Shown here in pieces: positions 33,236-46,782 of a DNA stretch of 64,000 nucleotides (the first letter of the stretch is position 1; each line of letters opens with the position of its first letter). A program made the translations under genes and the position numbers. This stretch comes from Taudactylus pleione (lineage: Eukaryota; Chordata; Amphibia; Anura; Myobatrachidae). The notes under the pieces are model-generated. The model was not told the DNA's origin, did no database searches, and saw only the letters and a program-made list of their open reading frames with translations. The stretch covers positions 2,351,501 to 2,415,500 of the forward strand of contig JAUIMM010000519.1 of assembly GCA_031769625.1 (NCBI GenBank), in the 5' to 3' direction.

Positions 33236-33834
33236 GGTCCTCATTCAGAGCCACTCGCTAGCGGCAGTACGCTCGTTCCGAGCGATGTTCGCACATCTGC
33301 GCATGCGTACGGATCGTTATACGCATGCGCGAACCAGTCAGTGCGGCCGAAATTCATGTGCTCGCAATATAGCGAATGCCTGCTATTTTGAGTGACAGAA
33401 TGAGGCGTATGTGGGTGGTAACAGGGGAAGGTGCTTGAAAATGGGGAGTGGAGATCCGAACGCAGGCGTGCTTAAAGGTCAAAACGGGCGTTTTAAGGGA
33501 GTGCATAATTAATCCAGCAGCGTCATTGACCACGTCACTTGGTTTTGTTTAACTCAGAACTGCTCGCAAAATACTGGTTGAAAAAACCAACCACAAGAAT
33601 AGCGAGCAGTTCACACGCTGGTCGATGTACTCGATTAATCTAATAAATAGCGGACATGACGTATGGTGCGAGCGGCCAGGGGGCGTTTTTAACAAATAAA
33701 CGAGCGTATGTTTTGCTCGCTCGTTCAGACTTAGAGGTGTGAACAGACTGCAATTTGCGAACGGATCATTTGAATAGCCACCCCTTGTTTTTGAACGAAC
33801 GACCGCAAATAGCGAACGGCTCTGAATCAGGCCC
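33236..33834. mobile_element. Harbinger-like MITE, about 600 bp
   Basis: ggtcctcattcagagcc at the left and ggctctgaatcaggccc at the right, flanked by att and ata. The interior holds gcgcatgcgt and a tcgattaatc segment that also occurs, inverted, in the element at 60632-61104, with acgcccgttttgacc-type words in both. The two are one family in opposite orientation. Confidence 0.7.
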
Positions 33835-33982
33835 ATAGTTTTATAAACATTACTGGTCGATATTGATATACATCAAACATTATAAAACTGTATATGCTCA
33901 ATTATAATTCCAGTATAATAAAAATAAATAAAACGTGATTATGTAGTTATAAATATGTAAATAATGCAATGACTACTGAAAG

Positions 33983-34135
33983 CAGCATGGTTGGTGTAAT
34001 AGTTAGCACTACTGCCTCAATACTGAGGTCTTAGGTTCGATTCCCAGTAAGGTAACTGTGTGGTGTTTGTATGGGTTTCCTCCCACTATCCAAAAACATA
34101 CTGGTAAGTTAATTACAGTAGCTTCTGACAAAAAC
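33983..34135 (+). mobile_element. tRNA-derived SINE, truncated
   Basis: Polymerase III-like boxes are visible: A-box-like tggtgtaatagttagca at 33992 and a perfect B box ggttcgattcc at 34034-34044. The body includes gggtttcctcccactatccaaaaacatactgg, a tail typical of vertebrate tRNA-SINEs with a LINE-related end. It lacks a cloverleaf acceptor stem, so it is not a tRNA gene. Confidence 0.7.
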
Positions 34136-35334
34136 TAAGACTAATGCGGGGCTAGCCTAGGGTTCCGAGTAGAACCGAGTCCCGGCTCGAGTCTTCCCGC
34201 AAGTCGGATCTCGGATCTAGAAACAAGATCTCATGTGTTTTGCATTGCATTTAAGTCCCTCTCTCGTGATTTTGGGTGCCAAAATTGGTCAAACTTGACT
34301 GGAAATAAATGTTATTGATGTTAATAATACTATAGGAACAAAAACAGGTCAAAGTTACACGATTTTAGCTCTTTTTATACATTTTTTTAAATAAATTCAC
34401 AACCAAAACAAAAACACGGGGTCTGTGCACATATTTACATGTGACCACTGGCAGCTGCCGTTCACTCAATGCCTTGTGTTCTAATTTCCAGACCCTTAGA
34501 ATTCCAACTACCATATTTGCTGTGTGTAGAGTTTTGTCCTCCTCTGCATCCAGTATTTTGCTGTGGCAGTAACACCACAATGGACCTTCTAAGTAGGTGT
34601 GCGACATCCTGGCTGCACACAGAGAGGGCACAGCTTGGTCTTCTCATTGCAGTCCTGGGCTTCTTATAGTGTTTGAATGGGTGTAAGCTGAAAAATTTGT
34701 TTGTTACATGGGGCAACATGTTTCATGGGACTGTATAATATGCTGAACACATACAGTAGGCTGCATTATACAGTATACTGGAAATGTAGTTATTATATAT
34801 TATAACATTTTTATTTACAAAATGTTCACAGAACATGTCTGCCCAGTAGCGGTGTGTTATGTGCCCTTTATAACATGTATGTGTCCCTTGGCTTTGCTAA
34901 AGAGTTGAGATGGAACCTTTACTGTAAAATCTGATCCAAAAACTTACAGTCACACCCCTTCCAGTTTCGGGATAGAGAGGATCTTAGCAGGAATAAGTGT
35001 ACAATTTAAAAGATAATGGGTCTTCACCTTCCCACATAATACCACTCTGTTTGTAGGCTAAAAGCACATGGATGCTTTGTACAGCCTTATGTATTAGCCC
35101 AGTCACCTTTGCACCTTTACACTAAGCAGGTAACGCAGACCTTAACTTCCTGATAGACAGTGCAGCATTCACAAAACAATTACAATTTCTATGTCATGGA
35201 TTTCATAGGCAAACGCAGGGGGGGTTTCCGTTTGCCTGGAAACCCCCCTCCCCAGCACACACCATCATCACAGTAGAAATAGTAATATAATAGAGTGTTA
35301 CAAGCGCTGCATGTTCTTCTCAGTATCTCAAATG
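34136..35334. other. No gene recognised
   Basis: 34150-34250 has cggctcgagtcttcccgc and similar words that weakly resemble the start of the hAT element at 62831, but too little is left to call. The rest is AT-rich without features. Confidence 0.35.
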
Positions 35335-35440
35335 AAATGATTAGCAGCACCTATGGATCTTTTAAAATGTGTCAGCTAGTAATAAATATACCTGTGCACC
35401 AACTAGGAGATGTGGAAAATATGCACTGTTACAGGTGCAC
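35335..35440 (-). mobile_element. Partial hAT-like MITE, relative of 28250-28440
   Basis: gatcttttaaaatgtgtcag is the reverse complement of ctgacacattttaaaagatt at 28337, and the similarity runs on through cacctgtg-like and ggaaaatatgcactgt words. One end is missing. Confidence 0.6.
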
Positions 35441-36639
35441 TGCTATAGACCATCAATAGGGTAAATTATTAATACACTATCCAGTACATAAGGAGACCAA
35501 TATGTACATATATATGTCCAGGGCAGTGTTAGGCTCCTCTGCTACTCCCCCAGACTCCCGGACTTGCTCCCATGTTCTCTAATGGTGCCCACATCTGAAG
35601 AAAAACATTCAGCTCAGACATGATGGATCTACTGCTGCATCTAATGGCTTACTGTGATCACTGGTCCTGTATATGCTGGAATTATGACACACAATATACT
35701 TTATGTGTAACATATTAAAGCTGGATAAGTACTAATTCTACCCTCTTCATGGACTGGCCACACTCGCTCTAAAATCAAGCATTTGGAAACCCCACTCTAG
35801 AAATCCTGCGTTTGCCACTGGATTTAGCATTTATACCATACAGAAAAACACATGACAGTGCAAAGTACCCTATTCCAATATACTGGTACATGGGCACCTC
35901 AAGTAATCACATGCCAGTGGTATATTGTGCTTGTTTTCACGCTGCTGGTGTAAGCGGTGATGGGTATCAGTCGATGCATAGGAATTGTAGCGGCTTACTC
36001 ACAAAGATCCATACAGATCTGAAACTGGCGAATATACGCATTTTCTTTTTTCACGCAATGTGCGTAATGCCAGCCATCTTGCGATCAAACATGCATCAGC
36101 CCGTAAAGCCCCGAATAGCGTGACAGCACCGTTTATTGCTGCCTTTACAACTGAACAAGGCATTATGCACAATTACTGTACTTGCTTGTATTTTATCCGC
36201 AGGTTACATTTTAGTCTCTCTAATATATATTTATGGTTCAATCTTAGACAGCGCATGTGAGAATAAGAAGTAATTCCGTACTATGAATTGTTGTGATTTG
36301 GGTAATGTTGTCAAATACACTAATGTCACTGTTCATCAATACCCTAGAGTAGATTAGCTCTGCCAGATCTGAGCGAACGCCCCGGAAGATAAGTTTAGAT
36401 TACACATGTAATATTAGCATTTTGCATGCACCTGCTAATTTGCACATTTCCATCCTGTTGCCCAGCAACGCTCACAAGAGCGCACTTGCAGCAAAATATA
36501 GCGTCACACTTATTCCTTTATTTATGTATTCTCATCACAATAATATTTATTAAGCGAGGTGATTTATGTCTCTCCAAAACGTTCACACACGGAGTGAAGA
36601 ATTGTGATTAATATTGATTTTTCCCTCCCTTTGGGAAAC
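35441..36639. other. No gene recognised
   Basis: Mixed unique-looking DNA. Frames at 35812 and 36060 lack recognisable domains or splice context. No repeat family identified. Confidence 0.35.
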
Positions 36640-37440
36640 TGGAATCAAATATGGTTACCTGCTCATTTATGAAACAGATTTATTCTGTTGACTTGGAAGC
36701 TTGTTTGAAAAATAATTGAATTTCTGTTACCTAATGGAAAGTGACAGTTAACAGTATTTATTTTCCATTTGTGTCTCGGCAGATAGCATAACACAGTTTG
36801 ATTTGTCGTTAGCTGTGGAATTTCAGATTGCTCTGCCTTGGTAATTGCAGAGATAGGAGCTAGATGAACTAATAGCATCATGTTTTTGGGGGATTTTTTT
36901 GTATTTACACAGTCAGTAAACGCGACATTAGTTAAACAAACGCTGCACATCTACTATTTCCTGTAATTGTTCATTTAGACATTAGCTTTTTGTATTCCAT
37001 TTTGACAAGTCGCCCTCTCATGCTTTTAGCATGAATTGAAGACTCATTTTTATCTTTCCTTCAGCTGATTCCCATTAAAAAATATCGGCGGAGTCCGCTG
37101 TCCAAAAAATGATTATAGTATTTAAGCATCACTGCTTCTTAATATTGTTTTTTATCTGTTCACACAAATTTCTGTCGCCGGAACCTCGCCATTACACTAC
37201 TCAAAGCTGCTTCTCATTATTGCCTTGTGCCCTCGGAGATGATTACTTTCCTTGAACAATGAAACAAAGTACAATATATCCTGGAGGATTAATTGTAGCT
37301 TGCTTTTCAGAGACCTGTACAAACTTTGTTTATGTACTTCATATACTGTCTGTGACTTTAATCATGTATGCTTTCTATTGCTTGTTAATGAGATAAACAT
37401 GTGTAGAACTGTAAATAAATTAAGGTGTGCCTGTTGTTAA
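36640..37440. other. Repeat-free block, candidate conserved non-coding element
   Basis: Eight hundred bases with no tandem repeat, MITE terminus or plausible exon. They hold homeodomain-like words (taattg, attagtt, ttaatt) and short imperfect inversions such as catgcttttagcatg (37019). This texture is common in regulatory DNA near developmental genes, but that is inference from appearance only. Confidence 0.25.
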
Positions 37441-40329
37441 TAGCACAGTCTGAAACATAATAATAAACATTATATAGGATTGGCAATAGCACAAATCTCC
37501 CCCAAAAACATAGGTGGTAGAGGGGCAAATGGAAGTTGCATCATTCATATCACATTCTAAAAACAATGGGGTTATGAGCATCAGCAGTATGATGGTTTAA
37601 TAACCGTCTATAGACCATATAATACAGGGTAGTACATATAGAGAGGGGCTGATGCAGATTGAGACCTACGCTAGGTTGCGCAGCATAATTTACGTGAAAT
37701 AGCTCTGCACATTCCCAGAAAAGAACCTTTGCAGAATTGCATGATGAATTTCAGGGGGCTTTTCCGAAAGTGTGGGTTTCCAAAACGAGTGGGGAAACTT
37801 TCATACATGGCTATTAATTGAATTCCCCCTAAAAGCGTATGCCTTTGCAAGCAGATTATTTATTTATTAACAGTAATTTATATAGTAAGCATGTCCTTTA
37901 GAGATATACACCAGTCTCATACAATATAAATTCTGGGTTATTATCCAAGAAACCCTATAGTCTATTTCTGATGTGTATATAGATGACTTCTTTATGATCC
38001 AAAAACCTTGAAAGAAGGAAACTGATCATTTTTAGAACAACCTGTGGCTATAAAGTAGTGTCAGTTCTAGTCACATCTGCCTCTCTTGTTCATATAACTG
38101 TCAGATCCTCAATATGTCAATACCCTGAAAAAGACATCACATTGACATAGTGCTTGCGCAGAAGGACGTGCGCTGTGGGGCGTGCTCGGCGGGATCGCTG
38201 TGGGGCATGCTGGGTGGAGTGTTGGAAGGGATCCCTCCCAAGGGGTAGGCCGCGAGTAGAAGCCCAGCATCCAAGCCCGAAAAATGTATGGCATTCCAGG
38301 GCTTGGTGCATATGAGAAATGCGGTCAAACCCAGCAGCGGCTCCTACCCTCTTAGATGAGGAAGGCTCCAACTGCCGAGCGGGAGAGGGTACAGAAAACT
38401 ACACTCACCAGCTCCTGTTCGGGTCCCGGCGCTTGCCCATATCACCGGCTTCCAAAAGGGTTGCATTGTCTGCAAACCCTAGGGTAGGGCTGACCGAAAG
38501 GCAGAGGAGCAGCTTCCTACTGGAAGCCACCCTCTGCTAATAGCAGCCCGGACTGAGACTGCCTGTTGTTTATGGGACTGGCAGGTTGCGCTTCCATTGG
38601 GAAGCCAGTGCCAGTCACAGAGTGTAACCAGTGCAGTCACAGACTTCAGCTGGCTCACTAAGGTGGCAGATTTTACTGGGGGGGCTGCAGCCCCTGTAGC
38701 CTCTAGGTAGAATTAGTCACTTTTAAAACCCCTGTAAACGCCATTTTCGGGGGTTTGACCACATTTCTGGTTTTGGTTCATCCCGCCCGATGTCATAGGA
38801 TGATTGAGCATGCTCTTCCCACTGCATGGGCTGCTCACACTCTCATTTATACACATGAATATTCATAGTACCCCTAAAGATTGGCAACTTTGTGTTAACA
38901 TGCAAAGAGGTAATGAATGAAGTACGAGCTGTAACACACAGTGAAAGTAAAATAAAAGATTAGTTGTGTCGTCTGTTCAGGTTTCTATTTAATATGCTAT
39001 TGTACTGTGTAGGTGATAGATACGTTTTCCGATGGAGTAAACTTGATATTGTTATTAGCTCAGTATTGGAGGGGTATGAGCATTTGGTCATTTTAAGGCA
39101 AAACATTAAATAGAAAACAAACTATATAATTTATTATTAGAATAGCTAAACCCTTATTAAAAGGAATAGAATTAGAGCGTAGGCATAAGTAACAGGTCTA
39201 TATGGATGAAACTATGAATTAGATAGTGGGAGCTTCTAGGCACCTCTGTTGTTGGGGCAATTCAGTTGTTCCTCTATACTATCAGGCACCATCGAATCCG
39301 GCGCCCAAGTATTGGGGTGGTGATGCTGGAACCAGCCACTGCTGACTGCTGGGGCCCTCCCCCTGATGATTCTGGTCCTCTCCTCCTCTATGTCTATGGC
39401 ATGCCCTTATAGCAAGCAGGTTTGTGAAATGACCACTGATGTCACTGGAGCCTGTTTCATTCAAACTAAGGTATTTTAAGCTGTTCTGAGAACAGATCTG
39501 TGCCAAGGTATCAGGCTCACAACCTGTGCTTCAGCGCAGCACTGTAACAAACTGGCCGGGCACCCTGTGCCAGCCTTGCATGACGTCATGATGTGGCGCA
39601 GAGGAGTGCAGGGTCGGCAGCACCAGGGAGTGCAGCACTGCCAGTAACAAGGGCTGCGTTTCAGCGATGGTGCTGCCCCCAAGGCCCTCTGCCCTCTATG
39701 ATGCTACATGTCACACACCCCTAGTTATGACCCAGCTTCTGGGGATCCAGTGTACTAATTATCCATATCCTGAAGTCTGATTGATTTTGTGCATCTGATC
39801 TAGATTTTCTCCTGTCTGCTACTTTGGCTGTGATTCTGTTCATGTGGTTCCTAATGGCTCATCTTGACGGTTTCTTCAAGTGATACCATTGACTTATCTA
39901 CAGTCCGCTAATGTACTGTACACCATATAAGGGGGTACGGCACAGGGCTGCAGAGTGCTGGCCTTCCAGTAGCTAAATTGATAGATGGTGTTTCCCACTC
40001 AACATTGTGCAATTCTCTCCAATATGCAGTTAATTATATAAAAAAGTATAAAAAAACCCATAAAGCGTAATACACAGTATTCAAAACTACATAAACAAAC
40101 AAAGCACCCTTTCAGTGTCCAGAAACAGGAACATATGCGATAAGGATTCTTCTCCCCAAGATATAGATGTTGAAGCAGATAATAGAAGTTAGGAACTCCT
40201 TGTAATGCTGTTCATTTACTCCAAGCATGCAGAAGAAAATAAAATGTAGACTGGAGTGCAAGAAAGTTTTTTTAAATGTATATCCTATATATAATACAAG
40301 CGGGATTCAGTGTAAAGATCTACAGTAAA
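37441..40329. other. No gene recognised
   Basis: 38100-38700 and 39280-39720 are GC-richer and could be old repeats (for example agtgccagtcacagagtgtaa), but no ends are visible. The rest is AT-rich. No frame carries a domain I know. Confidence 0.35.
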
Positions 40330-40690
40330 AAGGTAGACAATGTCTAGATAGACAACAGATAGTTAATAGGTCGACAGGGACAAAAGGTCGATAGGGACAA
40401 AAGGTCGACACACTAAAGGTCAACATGTAAGAAGGTCGACAGGTACAAATGGTTGACATGGTCAAAAGGTCGACATGAAAAAGATAGACACAGAAATGGT
40501 TGACACGTTTTTTTTTTTTTTTTTGTAGGGTTAGGGTTAGGCACTTACCAGGGGGTTAGAGTTAGGCACTTACCCTGACGGTCAGGGTTAGGCACCAGGT
40601 GGGAGGGTAAGGGTTAGGCACATACTGGAGGGTTAGGTTTAGGCACTAGAAGGGACAGTTAGGGTCAGACAAATATTACTGCGTTGTTAT
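40330..40690. repeat. GTCGAC-rich dispersed repeat fragment
   Basis: Short irregular repeats of aaaaggtcgaca(tg) with spacing near 18-20 bp (40370-40505). A T tract follows, then gggttagggttaggcacttacc repeated three times with variation to about 40650. The right part resembles 58420-58540 (gggtgcctaaccctaatcc, in the opposite sense). Probably one non-autonomous transposon family of unknown type. Confidence 0.5.
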
Positions 40691-40925
40691 TCGGTTTCAC
40701 TTTGAATTATTATGTTTCAGCAGTTAAACCTGAATCCCCAAGTGGGGGTCACTGGTGTAGACTGAAGCCTCAATAGACTCTGCGCCTCTGTTATTGCTAA
40801 TGCACATCCAGATAGATGTACAGAAGACGAATCTGCCAAAAACCAGTTCAAACCGTGACAAGTACTATTTTGTACTGATTGGACGCCACTCGTCCCGATA
40901 GGAACCAGCTACTATTACAGCCTAT

Positions 40926-41406
40926 GGGTCCTATTCATCATCGGAGGCCGTATGTGAGGGATACTCAACTATCCAACTCGCAGTGGGGGAAACGTGACAC
41001 CGGAGTAATTCATCATTGCTCCGGTGCGGGGACAGCTGCTCCGAAAAGCAGCTGTTCCCTCGGTTAGTATCGCAGCTACAGATGTAGCTGCATTAGTTAC
41101 CTCCTCCCCATCATTCCGGCTACTCATGCAAGACCTCAGTTCACGCATGTGCACAACCGCCGGTAAGGTAGTGAGGAGGTGGCGGAGGGATCCGTTCGGA
41201 TCCCTCTTCGCATCCCCAGAACTCCTTCCCATAGGAAGGAGCGGGGATCCGAGAACAAGTGCTGTCTGAAAATGAAGTTTTCGGAGTTTGCTGAATATCA
41301 GGGGTCCTTTTCAGACCCCTGATGATGAATGGCCCCGGTAACTAATATGCGGAAACTAGCGTTTCCGCATGGTTACCGGGCTATTTAGTTTTGATGAATA
41401 GGCCCC
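40926..41406. mobile_element. MITE with TAT target duplication
   Basis: gggtcctattcatca at the left, ttgatgaataggcccc at the right, and tat on both sides (40923-40925, 41407-41409). Interior inversions include gctgctccgaaaagcagc and ggatccgttcggatcc. Same style as the Harbinger-like elements, with a different terminal word. No coding capacity. Confidence 0.7.
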
Positions 41407-41479
41407 TATGCCTCTAATCAATCCTTCGTCAGCTCCCATAGATGTACAATTCTGTGTATACTTGCCCCCTCCACCAATA

Positions 41480-41830
41480 AAGTAATGTGGTTCACAGTGT
41501 TAGTAGTAAGCCTTAAATTTGCATTTCCCTGTTTGTACAGAGTATAATAATGTAATGAAGTGTCATATACACTGAAGAGAATAACGTATAAAGTGTAATA
41601 AAATACAAATACAAAATACTAATGAAACTGCTGTAAATACAATCATCTGGTGTTTTCCCTTTACAAATCAAATGTGAACCTTCTTTCCTGCACTTGTGTT
41701 GATGGAAAAGGCAATGATAAATGCAAATAAATGGCCATGGTTCATATAATTGAGCCACAATGCTAATTAATGAATTACTATCAGCTCGAGGGATCAATCT
41801 GCAATTAGCCAATCAGAAGAGGGTGGCTAG
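41480..41830. other. Repeat-free block, candidate conserved non-coding element
   Basis: Contains an octamer-like atgcaaat (41717), gctaattaatgaatta (41762) and agccaatcag (41805), with no repeat or frame. It looks like regulatory DNA, but the evidence is word content alone. Confidence 0.25.
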
Positions 41831-44523
41831 TCGTACTCATCATTGTGTTTTGCGACTGCTAAACCAGTCTAAAGAAGTGGTTAGGGTGCCCTAACAGCCG
41901 TTTAGGCGCCCAAACTACAGTAAGGGTGCCCAAAACAACAGACTTTGCACACAAAGAGATGTGTGTTCCCCCTCGGCTTTAGGCGTCGTTGAATTGCTCT
42001 GTCGGGCACCTATTAATATAGACGTATTGGTTGGTCAAATTAACAACCAATGCTGTAATGCTTTATAGTATAATCACTAGATTAGCAACTATAGACAAGT
42101 TAATGATAGTCTTGACCTTTAACAGACACTTTCCCATACAGACAAATGTGTTCCCCAATACTCATTTGCCCCCAGATCTTGTGCATGTAGCTATAGTACA
42201 GTATTTATGAATCTTATAGAGAACACAAATCCATAGACAAGTCTAAAAAAATGACCGTTCAGGACAGGAAAACTTAGATGTGCCTGCAGGGGAACAGACC
42301 TGAGCTAGTTCAACAGCAAGATCCCAAGAAGACATCAACAAGGCATTATGGGATTAGGATCAGCTGCATGGACATGTTCATCAGAAACTACAGAACATTC
42401 TTCAGGACCCTACCTTCTACAATGCCACATTTTTTTCAATTTCATATACTTGTCCACCTTCAATAACAGAGGGTGTAGAGAACTTTGGTGACTGCAGATC
42501 TTTTTTTTTAAAGAGACATAAGAAAGGTGTTAAGAATGTTCAAAGTAGAAGACAGTTTAACATGTCATTCAGTCTGAAATATGTGTTTAGGAATTCCATG
42601 TTGTTTAGCAGAAGGTGAGCAAACGGGACAAAGTGATAAATTTTCTTAAAATGGTCCACTATGATCTAAATCACAATAAACCCTTTCGTGGGGGTAGATC
42701 TACAATGACATCTATAAATATTTCAGTCCTAAACAGACAGGAGAGGCCTGAATCAGGTTTTCGTGGAGCTTCACTCCTTGCGCAAACTGCACCAGAATGA
42801 ATAGAATCATTAGCATCCCTTACAGAAGCTGGCCACTGTACAGTCCAATAAAGTAACCATGTAGTTTCATCAAAACTTGGATGTTCTGGAGTCAGGGGTG
42901 GTAGGATGCTGTGTAATGGGGAATATGCCCCCCAGATCTGTAAAATTTGCACTAGTGGGGTGGGCTGCATACGGTTGTGTCTCCCCGCCTACTCAGACTA
43001 CCTGTGTTTCAGCTACCAGAGATTTGGAATGTCTTTATTATAAATCCACTAGAGATTAGTAGTGGCCTTTAGAACATAGTTATCAGAATTCAGTGGTCAC
43101 TACTATGCATTGTGTTTAGACTCTTCCTGTCAGACCCCACTCGCTTTACTTATGTCCTCCCTCTCTTACCACCTCACCATTAGTTCTTTGACACTCATCT
43201 CAAGGTGTCCACTGTTCTTTCACCTTTCCCTTCAACTACATCCCCTCTCTTTTTCTCTACTCAACTCTACCTAAATATCTGAATGCATTGAGTTCACCTT
43301 TTCAACTTTATGCTGTTTGAGCTATTTGGCCTGTCAGAACCAGACAAAAAAACGGGTATTTACTGTATTAGGAAGACAACATTGACTTAATAATTATGGG
43401 GGAACAAAACAAAACATTTTATTAAGGAACCAATATTAATTTATTGTTCTATTACACAGGCATTTTTTTTTTACTGTAGCAGTAAGAATGTACTATTATA
43501 TTATGGGGGCAATACGACTTTATTTATGATGGGGCATTACTTATTATTTCATGATGGGTCAACATTTATACAATAATGCAAAGAAGTGTGGACTTTAATT
43601 CCTTGATAGTTTCCAACCATTGAATGTGAATTTTGTTACGTAGTGTTAGACAATCAATTACCAAAGAAATTGCCTAACAACTAAATTGCATCCAATATTT
43701 TTTGTCAACTCTGTGACCCTATTTCAGTGAACTTAGGGCTGTTTTAACAGTAGCAGGCTTTTTGGGAGCATATAGTAGTAACACAAAGCATCAATCAAGC
43801 AGAAGGCTTGGTTTTGGGAATCCAGTCAAGAGGCCTAAGCTTGATAGTCCTCTTTTGGGAGCGGAATTCCATTACCCACCTGCTGTTCTTCTGATCCACA
43901 AAAACATTGTATATAATTTACAACAGTCCCTGAAGTTTTAGGTTTTTTGACCTCCTGAAAATATGCCTGGGAGGTTTAATTATGCTCAGAGCTGGAAGGC
44001 TTTCAGTTTGATGGGCAATATTCTTGTCTGCTAAAATTCTGTTTGACAGATCATATACATTCTGGTATAAGGCTGGAATCTGATCCACAAGGATTTGGGC
44101 TGAATTCCTTACATGTAATACACTGTTGTAAGTATATACAGTAGTGTCACCAAAATATAAGCCATCTGTAGCCAGGCTAGTCAATAGGGCAGCATGAACT
44201 GGTTGCAAATCATTTATATAATTGCTTTGTCTAATTGGTTATCAATATAGTGTATAATCAGTATGGACCAACAGACAAAACAAGACAAAATTGTAGTCTA
44301 ACAAACCAGTTCAAAACAGATAATAACAGGACAAAGTCTAAGACAGGGAGAGAATAATTGTAGTGGCAGCTAAAAGAATTCAATAGACAAAACACATCCA
44401 CTAAACACAACTAATTGAATATAGTAAACACAAAAATTAAACCTGCATTGTTTGGACCTTGGATGCAGACATGGGGCTTTTTGGATAAACTCTGGACTCA
44501 GCAATCCCTGAGAGATCAGTAAT
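41831..44523. other. No gene recognised
   Basis: Includes T/A-rich unique DNA and, at 43350-43600, irregular repeats of a ttatgatgggg-like word. No protein domain or element terminus was identified. Confidence 0.35.
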
Positions 44524-44842
44524 GGTGCCTACACACATAGCGATGTGCTCACAATCCCACGATGTGTACGATTTCCCCCTGAACTCTCCCCGGGAGTTCC
44601 CCGGCCTGAAAAAGCTGCCAATTTGACACACGATCTGTCGCGCCTCCTAAACTAACCAGTGCATCGTGACTTGAGATTGTCAGATCTGCCCTACAGCACG
44701 GCAGATCTGAAGATGCGATGTGCGACCTGCGGGGACACGCATCGCATCGTGATCGTGAGTGGGGCATATTTTACACGATCTGTCGTTCCAATGCGTCGGA
44801 ATCGGCCAGTTCGGCTAAAATGACGCCATGTGTGTAGGCACC
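44524..44842. mobile_element. Short MITE with 17-bp inverted ends
   Basis: ggtgcctacacacatag at the left and the inverse of it (ccatgtgtgtaggcacc) at the right. The interior is CpG-rich, with gatgcgatgtgcgacc / cgcatcgcatcg folding back. No clear target duplication. Confidence 0.7.
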
Positions 44843-45345
44843 TTTAGAGTTATTATACCAACTTACCGCACTGCACAAGAGAAGTGCAACTTGCCAAGTG
44901 TAAAACATAATTCAGAAACCTGTGATTTCTGGTCTAATCTGCAGAGGTAGATATCTTGGAAGCCCTGACAGGCCGACCTTTCTAGCTCTAATTTACTCCA
45001 GTCACTCCTGTCACTACAGGTGTATGAAACTTACACTTACGCAGATTCCCAATCTACAAATCTATAACTACTTGACAGAATAATGCCAAAACCCTCATCA
45101 TTAGGATCAATGGATGTCTTTCTCACACCTAGCTCTGATACTCTAAATAGCAAAATATAGCAGGATAAGACAAATGGGCCAATGTTAAAAATCCTAAATG
45201 CATTTGCTATTTATTAATATCATAGTATCTGACAAACTATTTTGTACCATCTAGTACACCAATTAAATGACCTACACTGTGTATGTGTGTGTGTGGGTGT
45301 ATATGTACAATAAGTTAGGACAAACTGACTAATCACACTTCGGTC
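44843..45345. other. No gene recognised
   Basis: Unique-looking AT-rich DNA with a short tgtgtgtg run near 45283. Nothing else seen. Confidence 0.4.
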
Positions 45346-45348
45346 TCA

Positions 45349-45791
45349 GGGGCTGATTCAGTGTGCAATGCTGAATGCAGATTCCTCATTATCGGGAATC
45401 TGCGTGTGCGCACGACCCATTCTGCGAATGTGCAGAACTGGTCCTGCGTCATTGCGCGCAGTCCCTGCTATGTCTCTGCCTGATTGGCAGGCAGAGTCAT
45501 TTAAGGAGAGGTGCGGGAGCGGGGACGGCAAGGACAGGATCTGAGTCCACAGAAGCAGTTTCCTGGCCTTGCTGGCTGGCAAGCCTTGCGTAAACTGAGG
45601 CTTTCTCAGCTGGCCGGTGCCGTCCACCATTGCGACAGATGGTCGCGATGGTTATCCCAGCGCAGTGCTGGAATCGCAGATGCATCAGGGGGTGTCGTAC
45701 ACCTGATGCTGCATTTGCATTTTAGCATGGACGGAATTGGAAAGCTGCATGTGTACACTTTTGCAATTCCATCCTCTGCTGAATTAGCCCC
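45349..45791. mobile_element. Harbinger-like MITE with TCA target duplication
   Basis: ggggctgattcag at the left, gctgaattagcccc at the right, and tca on both sides (45346-45348, 45792-45794). Inner inversion of gcaatgctgaatgcag with ctgatgctgcatttgc is partial. Confidence 0.75.
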
Positions 45792-45794
45792 TCA

Positions 45795-46780
45795 GTTATT
45801 ACAGGAACATGTGCAACATGTCATGTCTTTTTTTTTATTTGTGCACAATTTCCATCTTACTGCACATGAGCACCAATAATGTGGGTACGGGTACATTGAG
45901 GACGGTTAGTATTTTGGAAACCAACAGTGCACAATGTGTGTGTTTTAGCTGATGATTGTTAACAATACTGTATCTCTCTTCAAGAGAAATAAATCTGGAT
46001 TTCCTCACCTTCCGGCTTTCAGGGCGAGAAGCCGTTGAATGACATATCGGAAAGAAAAGGTAAAGTCAGAGGCTAGTAGGTAGGGAGTCTCATACAAATC
46101 TGGATTTGTTTTAACAGTGTGTATTTTCACCTCCAGACCTCTACACTTTCTTACCTTTTTATATATATTACAAAGAATATCTATCTCTGTTCTCCTGCCT
46201 GCTGTGCAGTGATCCATTTATCTTTCACATCTGTAATGTGAATCTGTATCACTCGCTATTCCCTGCCTTGGTTACTGTGTCCCTCATGTATGAGACAAGC
46301 ACCTTTCCCTTGCACCTTCAAGTACTATTGTCAGGTTACATCTGACACTGACAACCTGGCTGTCTGAGACACGCTCTCATCGAAGCAGTTACACAGCTTT
46401 GAACCTTAACAACACTGGGCTTTCTCTATGCTACCCCCTTTCCCTTTTGGCTTTGACCTGAGCAAGTCTCCTAAGTTTACAGCAGGATCTGTTGTACAGT
46501 GTAAGGATGCTTCTTATGACCAGGAACGTATTTATCCTGTTTTTGACAAAAGATGTTCACATTTTTAACCTATTTATTATAAACTGTATTGTACTGTGAG
46601 AGATGACTATACAGCATGGACACTTATAAATATATATTTCCAGTTAACCACAAATACTGTAATATAAATAATTTCCATAGTAGTAAATTGATAATTGGGC
46701 AGATAAGATTCTGAAGAGATTGCTGGAAAAGGTGCTTTGATCCCCTGTAAAAGATGAGGTTGAGACATTATATTGTGAAC
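45795..46780. other. No gene recognised
   Basis: The minus frame 46005-46217 (70 residues) has no homology I recognise and no splice context. The rest is AT-rich. Confidence 0.35.
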
Positions 46781-46782
46781 TC

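Noticed and set aside
33983..34135. tRNA gene
   Set aside because: A- and B-box-like words are present but there is no foldable acceptor or anticodon arm; it fits a SINE.
34146..34250. Fragment of the hAT element seen at 62831
   Set aside because: Only short words (gagtcttcccgc, cggatctcgg) are shared; too little to support.
40527..40545. Telomere-like gggttagggttagg
   Set aside because: Only two or three units inside a dispersed repeat whose variants (gggttaggcacttacc) are not telomeric.
46005..46217. Possible host exon on the minus strand
   Set aside because: Seventy codons, no recognised homology, and no convincing splice sites or codon bias.
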